From Hsuehochloa calcarea (taxonomy: Eukaryota; Streptophyta; Magnoliopsida; Poales; Poaceae), in contig CM070604.1 in NCBI GenBank assembly GCA_036346395.1, positions 38,715,662 through 38,779,661 of the forward strand: 64,000 bases of DNA. The letters are read 5' to 3'. The translations under genes were made by a program, and so were the position numbers. Numbering within the stretch: the first letter of the stretch is position 1; each line of letters opens with the position of its first letter. Shown here piece after piece: positions 1 through 9,884 of this stretch. The notes beneath the pieces are model-generated. The model was not told where the DNA came from and searched no databases. It saw only the letters and a list, made by a program, of their open reading frames with translations.

Positions 1-716
1 ACTACTTGCTACACAAAATTCGTTTGAACATATATAGGTTTATGACTATAGCGACATACATGAGTAGGTTCCATTGGATTCTTGTGATTATTGTGCAAAA
101 GAGGAACATGGTATTGTACCTTGATTCTCTACTCAACAAAACCATGACTTCACCCTTCTTAAAGGAATACTCGAAAGGTACGATCATTTCCTCCGCACAT
201 AATTGTATTGTAGTCTTCCTTCATTTGAAATGGGCGAGGATAACTTTTGGAATCATGTAGAGGCGTTCATCGGCTATGTTGCCGAGGGAGGTTTATACAA
301 AGAACGCAGCGCCACACTAACCCACAAGATGCGATTTCGACAGCGATACAACACAATAATAATATATCATACTCCGTAAATATTGCGTCTCGAATCGATT
401 GTACCTATATATGTATATCCATTTTGCGGTCAAAGAAAAACAAGATCACCTATCGCATTCTCGTATGCCATCATATGCGGCTATTGATTAATTCCACGAC
501 ACACGATCCCAAGGTAGGTCAATCTCGCTATAGTTATTTTCTAATTATAAATTTAAATATATATTCTTACTACTTTACTCTTGCTAGCGACAGGACTTGA
601 ACCTAGAGTTAAAAGCACTCGAGAAGAACGAGGTCACACATGTTCGAGGGTTGCTCTGCGGCTTCATCAAGTCGGAAATCGTTAACCCCGACGGAGAGTT
701 TCACGTCGTCGACTAG
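1..716 (+). pseudogene. CACTA element A: C-terminal part of Ulp1-like cysteine protease (C48) gene
   Basis: This is the 3' end of a gene that continues left of the window. The first exon ends near 176 and reads RFHWILVIIVQKRNMVLYLDS. HW carries the catalytic His and LDS the catalytic Asp typical of Ulp1/SENP-like C48 domains carried by plant CACTA elements. A second exon starts after AG at 260 (AFIGYVAEGG). Another holds CHHMRLLINSTTHDPK and ends at a GT near 513. The last exon, 594-716, follows CAG and ends GEFHVVD-stop. Where the catalytic Cys motif should precede CHHMR the frame is broken: bases seem to be missing beside two CG sites when compared with the copy at 1900-2647. The coding sequence is therefore probably non-functional as read. 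Such domains are known in CACTA and Mutator elements; their role in transposition is unsettled. Confidence 0.82.
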
Positions 717-1014
717 TTGTAATTGATTCAATATTGTAACTCACTTTGACTAGTTGTAATTCAATTTGTAACTCTAGCGACAATACTTGAAACATTCTTT
801 TTTAATTGATTTTGAGTTAAATGAACACTTTGAGTTGTCAACAATAATCTGTGATGTATTGTTTCTACTTATTCGTTTGTAATTGATTTTGAGTTAAATG
901 ATCACTTTGAGTTGTCAACAATAATCTCGATGTCATTGTTTACCTTGTTTGTTTTCGAGGGCATGGCTAGCAATTCTGAGGCTAGTGAAAATACGACAAA
1001 AACTAGTTAGTGGA
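717..1014 (+). other. 3' UTR of CACTA element A with an internal tandem duplication
   Basis: This is non-coding sequence after the protease stop. A stretch of about 78 bases starting AATTGATTTTGAGTTAAATG occurs twice in tandem, at 803 and 881. Near 962-990 lies GGCATGGCTAGC...GAGGCTAG, also found inverted at 1712-1765 and 13225-13258, so it marks the shared 3' flank of this CACTA family. Confidence 0.7.
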
Positions 1015-1017
1015 AGG

Positions 1018-1427
1018 ACATATCACAGACGGTTTTGTTCAAAACCGTGTGTGATACTAGGTAATCACAGACGGTTTAAACCAAGAACCGTCTGTGATAA
1101 GCAAGCCTCACAGACGGTTCTTAGCTCAAACCGTGCAGTGATTATGTAGTATCACGACGGTTTTTATTAGAGCCGTCTCGATTATGAAGTATCACGAGCG
1201 GTTTGGTAATAGAACCGTCTGTGATACTTCAGATTCACAGACGGTTTGGTAATAGAACCGTCTGTGATACTTCAGTATCACGGATGGTTCTATTAAAAAA
1301 CCGTCTGTGTTAAACTTATCACAGACGGTTGAAAAACCGTCTGTGATAACCGCCTGTTATCACAGACATAAAAATTCAGACGGTTCAAAAACCGTCTGTG
1401 ATGACTGTTTCGAACCGTCTGTGATAA
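1018..1427. repeat. Subterminal palindrome array of CACTA element A
   Basis: About nine to ten units of roughly 35-45 bp, each reading ATCACAGACGGTT, a short spacer, then AACCGTCTGTGAT. Each unit is an imperfect palindrome able to form a hairpin. Subterminal repeats of this kind are the known binding sites of CACTA-encoded proteins. Several units carry CACGACGG or GTCTCGAT where neighbours have CACAGACGG or GTCTGTGAT, that is, losses around CAG or CTG. Confidence 0.9.
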
Positions 1428-1444
1428 GGTTTTCTGTAGTAGTG
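1428..1444 (-). repeat. Right terminal inverted repeat of CACTA element A
   Basis: The plus strand reads GGTTTTCTGTAGTAGTG, the complement of CACTACTACAGAAAACC, a typical CACTA terminus. The element ends at 1444; the candidate 3-bp target site is GGT at 1445-1447. The other end lies outside the window, so the duplication cannot be confirmed. Confidence 0.85.
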
Positions 1445-1700
1445 GGTTTTTGATAGTAGTTGTCTGTGATATTCGACGTATCACAAACTGTTGTTGGTGG
1501 TAGCCATTTGTGATTGGATACATATTACAAACGAGTGTTAGTAGTAGCCGTCTGTGATTGGATACATATCACAGATGGTTGTTAGTAGTAGCCGTCTATG
1601 ATTGTATATATATCATAGATAAATTGTAAAAATAGTTGTATGTGATAGTACGCATTCATAGACGGTTTATTCCACAAAACCGTTTGTGATAGTTCATTCT
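1445..1700. repeat. Degenerate subterminal repeats at the left side of the second CACTA system
   Basis: Units such as GTTGTTAGTAGTAGCCGTCTGTGAT alternate with CACAGATGG and end with CGGTTTATTCCACAAAACCG near 1665. The motif matches the other blocks but is more decayed. No CACTACTAC terminus is seen next to 1445. The tip of this element may lie left of the window, with element A inserted into it, or it may have been lost. Confidence 0.7.
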
Positions 1701-1899
1701 ATACCTAAATATTTTAGTTTTTTGGCTAGTTTCAGGTAATACTAGTCATGCTCTCTGAAAATAAGCAAGCAGAAAACAGATATATCACAATTGATTTGAT
1801 ATAGAACAACTCAAAGTGATTTAAAAACTCAATATCAATTACGAAGTGATTTGATATATTACAACTCAAAGTGAATTACAATAAATTAGTGTCGTTTGG

Positions 1900-2647
1900 G
1901 TGAAACTCTCCATACTGTTTAATTATGTCCCCTATGATGAAGGCGGAGAGCAGTCCTCGAACGTCTACGAGTAAGCCCAGAAGGAAGGCACTTTCTGGTA
2001 TTTTCATTCCCTGTCGCTAGCAAGAGTAAAGTAGTAAGCATATATATTGAAATTCATCATTACAAAATAATTATTGCGAGATTGACTGACAAACCTCTGG
2101 ATCCTTCATCTTAGCACTCGTGATTTTCAGCATATGACAACAAACGTAGAATGCACATACGTTGCCTTGTTATAGTTGCTGGTGGCACTGCAAAAATAGA
2201 AGTGTAATATAGGATATATGTATAGTCAGTTCGAGAGGTCATGTTACGAAGTGTGATATAGAATTATTGTGTTGTAGTGGGTATCGAAAATCGTGTCTTG
2301 TGTCGTAGTATAGCGCTCGGTTCCTTGTGTGTCCCTCCCCCGACAACATAGGCGCTAAACGACCTATGTGATTCCAAAAAGTTATCCTCGGACATTTCAA
2401 ACGAAGGAAGACTACAATAGAGTTACGTATGGAGGAAATGAGTATACCTGTCGAGTACTTTTTGCACAAGGGTGAAGTCGTGGTTCTTATTGACTACAGA
2501 ATCAAGATATATTACCTTGTTCCACTTTGGTACAATGACTAAAAGGATCCAATGGAACCTACTCATGTATGTCGCTTTAGTCATTAAACCTAAGGTCGTA
2601 TTATGTATAAAGAACAGATAAAATTTGTATAGCAAGTAATGAAGCAC
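1900..2647 (-). pseudogene. CACTA Ulp1-like protease gene, last exons (second part of a split gene)
   Basis: Reading leftwards from 2647, the protein contains RFHWILLVIVPKWNKVIYLDS (catalytic His and Asp region), then an intron, then an exon equivalent to AFIGYVAEGG of element A, then CAFYVCCHMLKIT, which keeps the catalytic Cys position of C48 proteases, and a terminal exon near 1905-2010. It is an inverted homologue of 1-716. The first half of the same gene lies at 9885-12829. The two halves are separated by the LTR at 2653-9879, and TTTCC on each side marks the break. Frames shift between exons, so it is probably not functional. Confidence 0.8.
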
Positions 2648-2984
2648 TTTCCTGTCGGGACCCCGGGTATGCAGCCTCGAGACCCTCTGTGTATTCCGAA
2701 CTAGTCTCAGATCAGTATCTATCTCACACAATTGCAACAACGATGCAATCATATCCATACAACAAAGAAACTATTGAAGCAAATAAAGCAATATTAATTA
2801 GTAGAAAAAGGACCTTATGGTCAAGTCTTACAGAAGTTGCCACGCAGGGCTTAACAGCAAAAGATAAATTTGCAGCGAAAACCAAAATATCTTGTGGAGT
2901 CCATTCGACAGGCCCACAGGCAATCAAGTGGAGGAAGCATCCTAATTCGCATAGTCTTCGAAGAAGTCTTTGATGAGGACATCA

Positions 2985-3301
2985 CTTCTACTGATATGAA
3001 CACTCATCTTCCTACTACTTTGAATAATGTGCAAGGTCCAATTACTTGGACACGTGCTCGTCAACTTATTTATCAGGTAAATTCATTTCTAGGGCCGAGT
3101 GTATTATTTGAGAACTCTATGACACTGCCTAACGGAGATGATTTACTTGTACTTAGGAATATAGGACTACGACCAGTTCAAAAAGGTCTACAACCAGTTC
3201 CGCAGGGTCTACGACCACTTCAAGAAGGCTTACGACCAGAGATAACATGGACTCCTCAAAACCACCCCAGAGGCGGGTCCTACAACGTGTCTTCACCGTA
3301 G
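2985..3301 (+). pseudogene. Gypsy-type polyprotein C-terminal fragment
   Basis: The frame reads VQGPITWTRARQLIYQVNS and then LPNGDDLLVLRN, the tail found after the integrase in many grass retrotransposon polyproteins (GPITRARARQLNYQV-type). It is followed by a 7-residue repeat, GLRPVQK / GLQPVPQ / GLRPLQE / GLRP, encoded by 21-bp repeats at about 3164-3240, and a stop at 3299-3301. Upstream domains are missing, so this is a truncated element. Assignment to Gypsy rather than another LTR class is by family resemblance only. Confidence 0.65.
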
Positions 3302-3811
3302 ATACACGACCTGAATAGTGAATAAGGTGCTGCGTCACCGTTTTGGCCTAATATGGTCTTGTAAGCGTGTCAAGGTCGGAGTCCAGGTTGTGTATGCCTC
3401 TTCCCACGACCGCACAACCCTAGGTCGACCTCATCACGTCCCCCTATATATATACAGTAGCCGTCATAGTTTAACGTGGGTTTTTCTTTGAGATTATTCT
3501 GCTTAGTAATCTCACCGCACGTACGGTTGAGGAACCCCACATTGTGTGCTTCATCTATACAATATCAGATTACATCTTCTACTTTCTTGCTTGTGTTCTC
3601 GATTCACATGCAGGAGATAGCCTTCTTGGCGAGGTCAACCGAGTTCGGCACGGTTGATAACCAACGGAGCAGTGGTGTAGTGATTGCGGGAGGTTTGATC
3701 TGTTCTAGTCGGAGCCTCCGGGTCATCAACGTCGAGTTCTCCACAATCGACTTATCAGTACCTTTCAGAAGATCGGGCCATAGACTCATCAGAAAGCAAG
3801 TTGTATCTTAG
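3302..3811 (+). mobile_element. LTR-like region following the polyprotein fragment (U3-R-U5 portion)
   Basis: Sequence directly after the pol tail holds a TATA-like run CCCTATATATATACAG near 3441-3456, followed by GTGGGTTTTTCTTTGAG and CTCGATTCACATGCAGG, a pattern typical of R/U5 in this class of grass LTRs. No matching second LTR copy is seen in the window, so the borders are uncertain. Confidence 0.5.
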
Positions 3812-3951
3812 CTTGTCCACAAGGGCGACGTCCTTCAGGATGAACTTGTCGTTCACCCTGATCGATCTCGTTCCTACAATCTGCCCTTGTGTATCATCTC
3901 CGACGCGGGCAGGACGACCGACACGGAGGAGGACAACGTGGAGGAGACCAG
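3812..3951 (+). pseudogene. Exon-like segment, 46 codons between splice-type borders; possible captured gene piece
   Basis: A 140-bp open frame begins after TTAG (3808-3811) and stops at CAG|GTGAGG (3949-3957), exactly like a plant internal exon. It reads LVHKGDVLQDELVVHPDRSR, then a segment containing LPLCIISDAGRTTDTEEDN, then VEET. Composition is protein-like (acidic end, no low complexity) and unlike the surrounding LTR sequence. Downstream GC-rich sequence to about 4070 has a second short frame, ending AIFRPN. I do not recognise the protein family. It could be a captured host exon or chance. Confidence 0.35.
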
Positions 3952-4055
3952 GTGAGGAGGCGATGGAGGCAGTGCGGGCCGGACGCGACGGTGGAGGATG
4001 GCATGGTCTGCGCGGAGGAGATCGAGTGCTACGGCTGGCCGGCTACGCATGGTGC

Positions 4056-4130
4056 TATATTCCGGCCTAACCGGGCCAAACAGTAGCTGGGCCAGCTTGG
4101 CATGGCCCGAGATGCCGGCATGCCATGCTT
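4056..4130. mobile_element. hAT-type terminal fragment
   Basis: CCTAACCGGGCCAAACAG, AGCTGGGCCAGCTTGGC and ATGGCCCGAGATGCC form the GGGCC/GGCCC-rich palindromic text seen at ends of some grass hAT elements. Similar text occurs at about 32040-32100 and 32890-33070. It is too short to delimit. Confidence 0.35.
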
Positions 4131-4139
4131 GAGCCTAAA

Positions 4140-5092
4140 ACTCAAGAAAATTGCCACACAAAATATTTTTGTTCATCGTGTTCTTCCGTTGTCCTATCAC
4201 CCATTGTGCCTTTGCAATTTCCGTTATTTGTTTCACGTTGTTGAATTAGTGTTCTTTGTCTAAGTTGTGTTGCTGGTTTAGAGTCGTGTTTTTGGTTGAT
4301 AGTCAACACCGTCGCCCACCGTGCCACCATCCATCCTGGCCGCGCCACCACCTACTCGAACAACCCCCTCCCCCCTTCGACCACCTCCTCGCGTTCGACC
4401 ACCTAGTCAGATTCGACCACCTACTCGGGTTCAACCATCTACTCGTTTTCTGCCCCGATCACCCTATTTGTTTCTTGTTGCTCTCGGACACCACACACAC
4501 TCATCATATCGTGCCTGCTACACAAAATCCAAGAAGAATTTCCATAGCCGAACAGAGCTAGTCAAAGTTCAGAGAGAGAGAGTTTTGAGTCAAGGTCACA
4601 TTTGCAAAAAAAAAGTTTGTGGCCCATATATATCCATAGACCCAGAAGAGGGTTTTGAAGAGTTTTGAGTCAAGGTCACATTCGCAAAAAAAAAGAAGAG
4701 GAACCCTAGGTTGGGTTTCAGCAGCCAAAAAAAAGAAAAGAAAGGGAACCCTAGGTTGGGTTTCAGCAGTCAAAAAAAAAGAGAAGAAGAAGAAGCAAAT
4801 CGACCACCCCCAGTGAAGAGGAATCAAATCGACCACCCCCAGTTGGTCTACGACCACTCCCAGCCTTGCATCCTTTGAATCCTTTGTATCTAGTCCTTGT
4901 TATCGATCAGTGTTGTGCTAGGTCTAGAGACACTTTTTAGACCAGCAACCGGGACAGATACTTTGGACCCTTATTCAACTTTGCTAATCAGGTTACAGTT
5001 TTTGCTACTCCTTGCTACATATTGTGCCTTCCGAGCTCAACCTACTCTTGATCATAACAGATCCCCTATTGCAATCATACCCACTCTCGACA
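4140..5092 (+). mobile_element. LTR-like region ending before a primer binding site, with simple repeats
   Basis: Non-coding sequence ends ACTCTCGACA directly before the PBS-like site at 5093, so it may be the 3' part of a 5' LTR. It contains short tandem repeats: TTCGACCACCTACTCG-like units at about 4376-4450; GAGTCAAGGTCACATTTGC at about 4588-4690 (two copies); GAACCCTAGGTTGGGTTTC at about 4700-4770 (two copies); and CAAATCGACCACCCCCAGT at about 4796-4845 (two copies). The left LTR border is not visible. Confidence 0.45.
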
Positions 5093-5110
5093 TGGTATCA
5101 CAAACCAGCC
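5093..5110 (+). other. Primer binding site-like sequence (initiator tRNA-Met type)
   Basis: TGGTATCACAAACCAGCC follows the LTR-like end after no spacer. Plant LTR elements primed by initiator tRNA-Met have TGGTATCAGAGCC here. The gag-like start codon lies 158 bp downstream. Confidence 0.55.
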
Positions 5111-5250
5111 ACCGGTCGTACCACCTGTTGTGTTGGTAAGAACACTTGTAAGAGTGTGGTAAGACGCTTGAGAGTGTGTGTTTTCACCTTCCGTCACCTA
5201 GTAGTTGATAGGGATAATACCTTTGTGTTGTCTTTTATTTTATGCTAACC

Positions 5251-5449
5251 ATGGCAGATGAGACGTCTGATGAGAAAGAGTGTGTTGTAAAGGGAGAGCT
5301 CATGACGCTCTTGGATGAACAACGCACTACCATTCGTGAGGACATCGACAGGAAGCTTCAAGGTACCATGATTACATTGTAGCGCTCAGTCAACGATAGT
5401 ATTGCAGCGCTCACTATACGCCTTGAAAGAATGGTGAACCGGTCACCAA
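5251..5449 (+). pseudogene. LTR-retrotransposon gag N-terminal fragment with premature stop
   Basis: The ATG at 5251 opens a frame starting MADETSDEKECVVKGELM and reading 43 codons to TAG at 5380-5382. The frame then continues with RSVNDSIAALTIRLERMVN until it runs into LTR sequence at about 5450. The acidic start followed by a helix-rich stretch is typical of grass Gypsy gag N-termini. It sits correctly behind the PBS-like site. Only the first tenth or less of gag remains. Confidence 0.6.
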
Positions 5450-5932
5450 ACATTGGGTATTTAACTATCTCCAAAAGTATTTTTATACAACTAGCCATGC
5501 ATGTTGATAAAAAAACAATATAATTTAAAAAATGGGTACGAGATGATCAAAGGCCTATAACTTGCCTTCGTTGAAGAGTTGTGACGCTTCGATCGCCGGG
5601 TCCAAAAAAATTTCTGAAATGCAGGAATCCATACGTGCGAAAAGAGTCAAATAAAAAAAACAATACCAAATAAAAAAATTACAAAACTAGAACCAAATGA
5701 AAGATACTGATTTTAGATGAATATAGAAATTTGACTTAGTCAAATCGGAATTCAGATGAAGAAAATATGACCTTTGCAAGTTTGCAAACAAATAAAATGC
5801 TGAAAATTAGGATTTTTGGATTTTTCAGAATTATTTTCCTAAAGGAAAAGAATCAAGGGACACGTGGGCTGCCACGTAAGCCGAAAGGAGGTGATGAGGT
5901 GCTCAGGTTGTGCTGACGGAGCGCCACGCCAG

Positions 5933-8900
5933 TGTAACATCCCAAATTTCAGAGCTTTGAAAATCTTTTAAATATTGGTAGCAAGAAAATTCATCATTTG
6001 GATTTATTTGAATATTAATTTAAAAAGCTTAAATTGGACTTTTAGAACAAATTGATTTAATGTGCTTAATCCCAATATCAACAATTGTCAAAATTATTTT
6101 ATTTAGATTCTATATGCTTGGATATATTTTATATAATTTTCTGGAATTTTTCCAAAGTCATTTGCTATTTTCTATTAGCTATTTGTATTTTCTGGATTTA
6201 TTTAAAAGAAAAATCAAATGAAAACCCTTGAACAGTGTTGGGCCGAAGCCCAACACTATTCCGCGTGACCCGGCTCTTCTCGGCCCGACTTCCCCATGCT
6301 TGCTTGCCCCGCCGTCGGATCAGCGCTGGACGCTTGGATCTCAGCCCCCGCGCGCGCCTCGCCTTCTCTCTCTGACGCGTGGGCCCACCGAGTCGTCGTC
6401 CCCGCGCGCCTTCTTCTTCCTCCCGCTTTCCCCCCTCGCCATTTTCGCCCGAAGGAGCTCGTCCGACAATTGCGCAACCGCCGCTGATTTCTCGCGCCAA
6501 CCGCACGAGCGAACTCCCTCCTATCCGCGCATATCTCTACTGTTTCCCCCTCCGACTCCCCTCAATCTCCCTTATTTTGGATCTCCGATCGTGGCCGAAA
6601 CGGACTCATTTAGGGCGTTTCTACCCTCGTCGTCCCCCGGCCCTATAAAACCCCCCTGAGGTCCCCCTCCTGCTCCTGATCCCAGAGCCGCCACCCTCGC
6701 CCTCCTAAAGTCCTAGCGCCGCCTTAATTCGAGTTTGTAGCTTTTGGCGCCGCGGCAAAGCTCCACTTGCGCCGCCACTGGTGACGCTCTACCCACGGGA
6801 ACTACACCGTCAGCATCCCCATCGCCAGGGCTTTCTCGGGAACCCCTCGACATCGCTCGGGCGCCACCGGAGTTCAACGCCGGCAAAACCCGGTCACCCT
6901 CTTCCGCTCCGGCGCCAATTCCGGCGACCCCCGACGTCCCCAGGCGCCAAATCCAGCGTCACCAGGTGCGCATTAGCCAGAGCTACCCAGAGCACTCGGC
7001 CTTCCTCACCGAGTCGTCGCCGTTCGCCGTTGTCGGGCGCGATCCAAGCCGCACCGCGTCGGCCGGCGTGGGCCTGCGTGTCTGACCAGTCGGCACTGCG
7101 CTGGCGTGTCACTGCGTGGTGCCGCATCGGCGCCACACCTCCGCTTTGCGCGTCGGCTTTGCCTCGGCTCGGAGGACCCGATCCACCGTGGCGAGAGAGG
7201 TGGCAGTGGGGCCCACTGTCGATCTGGATTTTATTATTTTCTTTTTCTACCGTGGCAAGCATTGCGCAATAATCCGATTTTCCTTTATAAAAATAATTCG
7301 GAAATTCAAGAAAATCCAAATTAGGGTTTAATTGATTTTCAAATCTTCCAAAGCCCATATCTTTTGCATCCAAGTCCAATTGAGCCCATTCAAATTTGTA
7401 AATTCATATAAAATTAAGATCTATTTAGTGGTGAATTTTATTTAATTTTTGGAGTTTGTTTTGCCTCTGTTATTTATTTGTTTTGTTTCTTTTGTCTCGT
7501 TTGCGAGTAGACGTCGATACTTGGGAATTTTGCGTAAGAAGGAGCACCTCAAGACCAAGACCAATATCTAGATCTATTCCAAGGCAAGTTATACCTTTGA
7601 TCATTTTGAACCAGTTTTCAAAATACTTTGTTTCAATGTATTGCATTCTATTTCAAGTATTTATTTAAATGCTTTTGGGTGTAGTTATTAATCCAAATTG
7701 TTATGCCACCTTGTCTATTGTATGCCATGATCTTTTGTCACCCTAGGTTGATTAATTATTAGTTGGTATTATTGTAGCACCAACGTGGGTTGGTTATATC
7801 TGATTAGGCGCTTAGCCATGCCACGAGTCATCATTTCATGTGAGAGCTGCAATTATAAACTTGACTAAGTGATTATGGAACTGTGTGATGAATCTGTGTG
7901 TCTTTGTGTGCTATTACTCGTTGATGGCATGTGTTGCACTTAATCAACGTGGTGGGAAAAGATTTAGGCCGAGGCAAGTGGTGGATTACTGTGTGAATGG
8001 TGGAGTGTGTGCTTATTAAACTTTGTGATTTGGGTTAAAATCGGAAGTCTTGCCTTGGTCAATTAAGGACTTAACTTTGTGCGCCATTGAACTGGGCCTT
8101 CTGCATGCGACCACATGCCTAGTATGGGTGGGCGACTTAGTAAGTTATGGAGTCTTGACATTGACAACTCGGGTTGTATTTAAGCTATGTGATGGGTGGA
8201 GGTGTGATATGTCACATCGCGGAGACGATTCATTTGCATCCTGTCCAATGGTGTGTGTCGTTCCAAGGTGTGTGTACAAATTGACTGGCGATAAAGCACA
8301 CGAGAGTGTCATTGTTTGAGATGAAGTCTCCGAAAGGTTTTGTTGTGATCAACTCGATCCGGTTGGTTTCATCGTGTGGGTAAAGTGTACAACCTCTGCA
8401 GAGTGTTTAAACCAATCTATTCGAATAGCCGCGTCCTCGGTTATGGACATGCTCGGAATTTCACACGAGGGTAGTTTTCATAAAACAATTGGGAAGGGTC
8501 ACCAGTGTGAGATAACTTGTTCAGCTGTGTGAAAGAACTTGATTAGACTGTGTGTCCTTTGTGAAATCAATTGTTAACTTATTATTGTCTATTTGTTTTG
8601 AATAATGCTTTCAATCTATTATTTGTATTCAATTGCAAATGTTGCATTTCTGCAAAATAACCACATAAGCCATTTCTTTGGAATAAGCCATCATGTATAA
8701 ATGCATTATGTGGTATGACTTGCGAGTACGGTGTGTACTCACTCTTGCTAAACAAATCAATGAAGTGGAGGAGTAAATGCTTTGCTTTTGAAGAGGAATT
8801 CAACGAAGGTTGAGCGTTAGGGTCTTGATCCCAGTTGGTTGCCTGTGGTAAATTAATGGGAGCCACCGGAGTTTATTTCGTTTCCGCTGCAGTTTATTTC

Positions 8901-9108
8901 TTTATTGTCAGCCTTGCATGGCTTAATAAATGTAAAACTCGACCGTAAGGTCCCAACAGTTATTTGTTATTTAAATGTACTCGTTTATTCTTATATTCGT
9001 TGTATGGATGTGATATTTCATCAATGTTGACCTTGTGTGCACTAAGCGTGATCTGGACTAGTGCGAGAATACACAGAGGGTCCAGATTTGCATATTTGGG
9101 TCCCGACA
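5933..9108 (+). mobile_element. Full-length Gypsy LTR (about 3.2 kb), plus orientation
   Basis: It starts TGTAACATCCCAAATTTC and ends GGGTCCCGACA. It is homologous, in the opposite direction, to the LTRs at 42035 and 49429 and to the split LTR around it. It has the AT-rich start, a GC-rich promoter part at about 6230-7240, and the conserved stretch with CTCTGCAGAGTG near 8390-8410. The initiator-Met PBS follows at 9113, so it is a 5' LTR whose element was cut off after the start of gag. The left flank is GCCAG; no matching copy is found on the right, consistent with truncation. Confidence 0.85.
6644..6650 (+). promoter_or_regulatory. LTR TATA box
   Basis: TATAAAA stands in CCCTATAAAACCCCCC, at the 3' side of the GC-rich U3 part of the LTR. 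Its position about 710 bp into a 3.2-kb LTR fits a U3/R border. The corresponding TATAAAG is found on the minus strand in the related LTRs at 44112 and 51501. Confidence 0.65.
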
Positions 9109-9338
9109 GAGGTGGTATCGAGCCATCTTGTTGTAGGTCTTGACCCTAGTTAGATTGGCCGTTCTTAGTGAGTCCAAAACTATTTTCTAAAGCAAATATT
9201 AACTTGCAAGATTAATTGAACTCTTTAACTCATCTCATGTCTCTCTTGACTCAACTACTGCTGAAATTCTTTCTCTCCCCGCTGTTTTAAAGTTATTTTC
9301 ATATCCTTGTCCATCTTGACAGATGCCTCGTCTTCAGA
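9109..9338 (+). mobile_element. PBS, leader and gag start of the truncated Gypsy element
   Basis: TGGTATCGAGCC at 9113-9124 matches the initiator tRNA-Met PBS with one shift. The leader (GACCCTAGTTAGATTGG...) resembles the leader next to the PBS at 49412 on the other strand. An ATG at 9323 starts MPRLQS and then runs into LTR sequence of the host element at about 9338. The rest of the element is lost. Confidence 0.7.
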
Positions 9339-9884
9339 GTTATGGAGAGCGTAAGGGAGCAGGAGAAAACGACGAGCAGGCGGGCCGCGTGGGAAGCGGA
9401 CTGGCGTAGCTGGGCTGGCGAAGCGGGAAGGACTAGTAATGGGCCGAGAATTCAGACCGGAACATTAAAGAGGTTTTTAAGTGATTTTCAAATTTCAGAA
9501 CATGCAACAAATCAAAAGGCTTTTTAGAAAATAGCAAATAAAGTCCAAAAATTCTAGAAAAAAATACACATAAATTCCTTGAATTACTTGGAACTTGATA
9601 AAAATATTTTTACTCTAATTTGTCTTTTAATTTTACAAATAAATTATTTTTAATTATCAGGAAATAGGAAAAAGCCTATTAAAATCCCAGAAAATCCAAA
9701 AAAAAACTTAAAATAATATTTTTGACTTTAAATGTCAAAAAATTCAATTAAATCAAATTTTAATTTATTGAGGTTTGATTAATTCATATTAAATTCACAG
9801 TTAAGCTTTGGCAATAAAATTCATATGGTTATTTTTATTTTTGAAATTTTTCAAGAACCCTGGAAATTAGGATGTTACATTTCC

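Larger units (their letters stand above)
2653..9879 (-). mobile_element. Split Gypsy LTR (solo LTR-like) with nested insertions; TSD TTTCC
   Basis: The left edge reads TGTCGGGACCCCGGG and the right edge GAAATTAGGATGTTACA. TTTCC occurs directly on both sides (2648-2652 and 9880-9884), a 5-bp target duplication. The pieces 2653-~2980, ~5455-5932 and ~9340-9879 are homologous to successive parts of the 3-kb LTRs at 42035-45101 and 49429-52470, same orientation (minus). About 1 kb of the expected middle is absent between the first two pieces. No internal region of its own remains, so it behaves as a solo LTR. It interrupts the CACTA protease gene. Confidence 0.85.

Noticed and set aside
1018..1427. 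Regular repeats with spacers, CRISPR-like at first sight
   Set aside because: Units are palindromic, degenerate and joined to a CACTA TIR in a plant context with introns. This is not a CRISPR array.
4321..4668. A 115-codon plus-strand frame, Pro/Arg-rich
   Set aside because: Made of short TTCGACCACCTACTCG-type repeats in LTR-like sequence. No domain.
6198..7379. Several 100-160-codon frames on both strands
   Set aside because: They lie in the GC-rich U3/R part of the LTR at 5933-9108, around its TATA box. There are no domains.
9113..9124. TGGTATCGAGCC considered as part of a tRNA gene
   Set aside because: It is directly after an LTR end and recurs at 49412 and 24136 in the same position. 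It is a primer binding site, with no cloverleaf around it.
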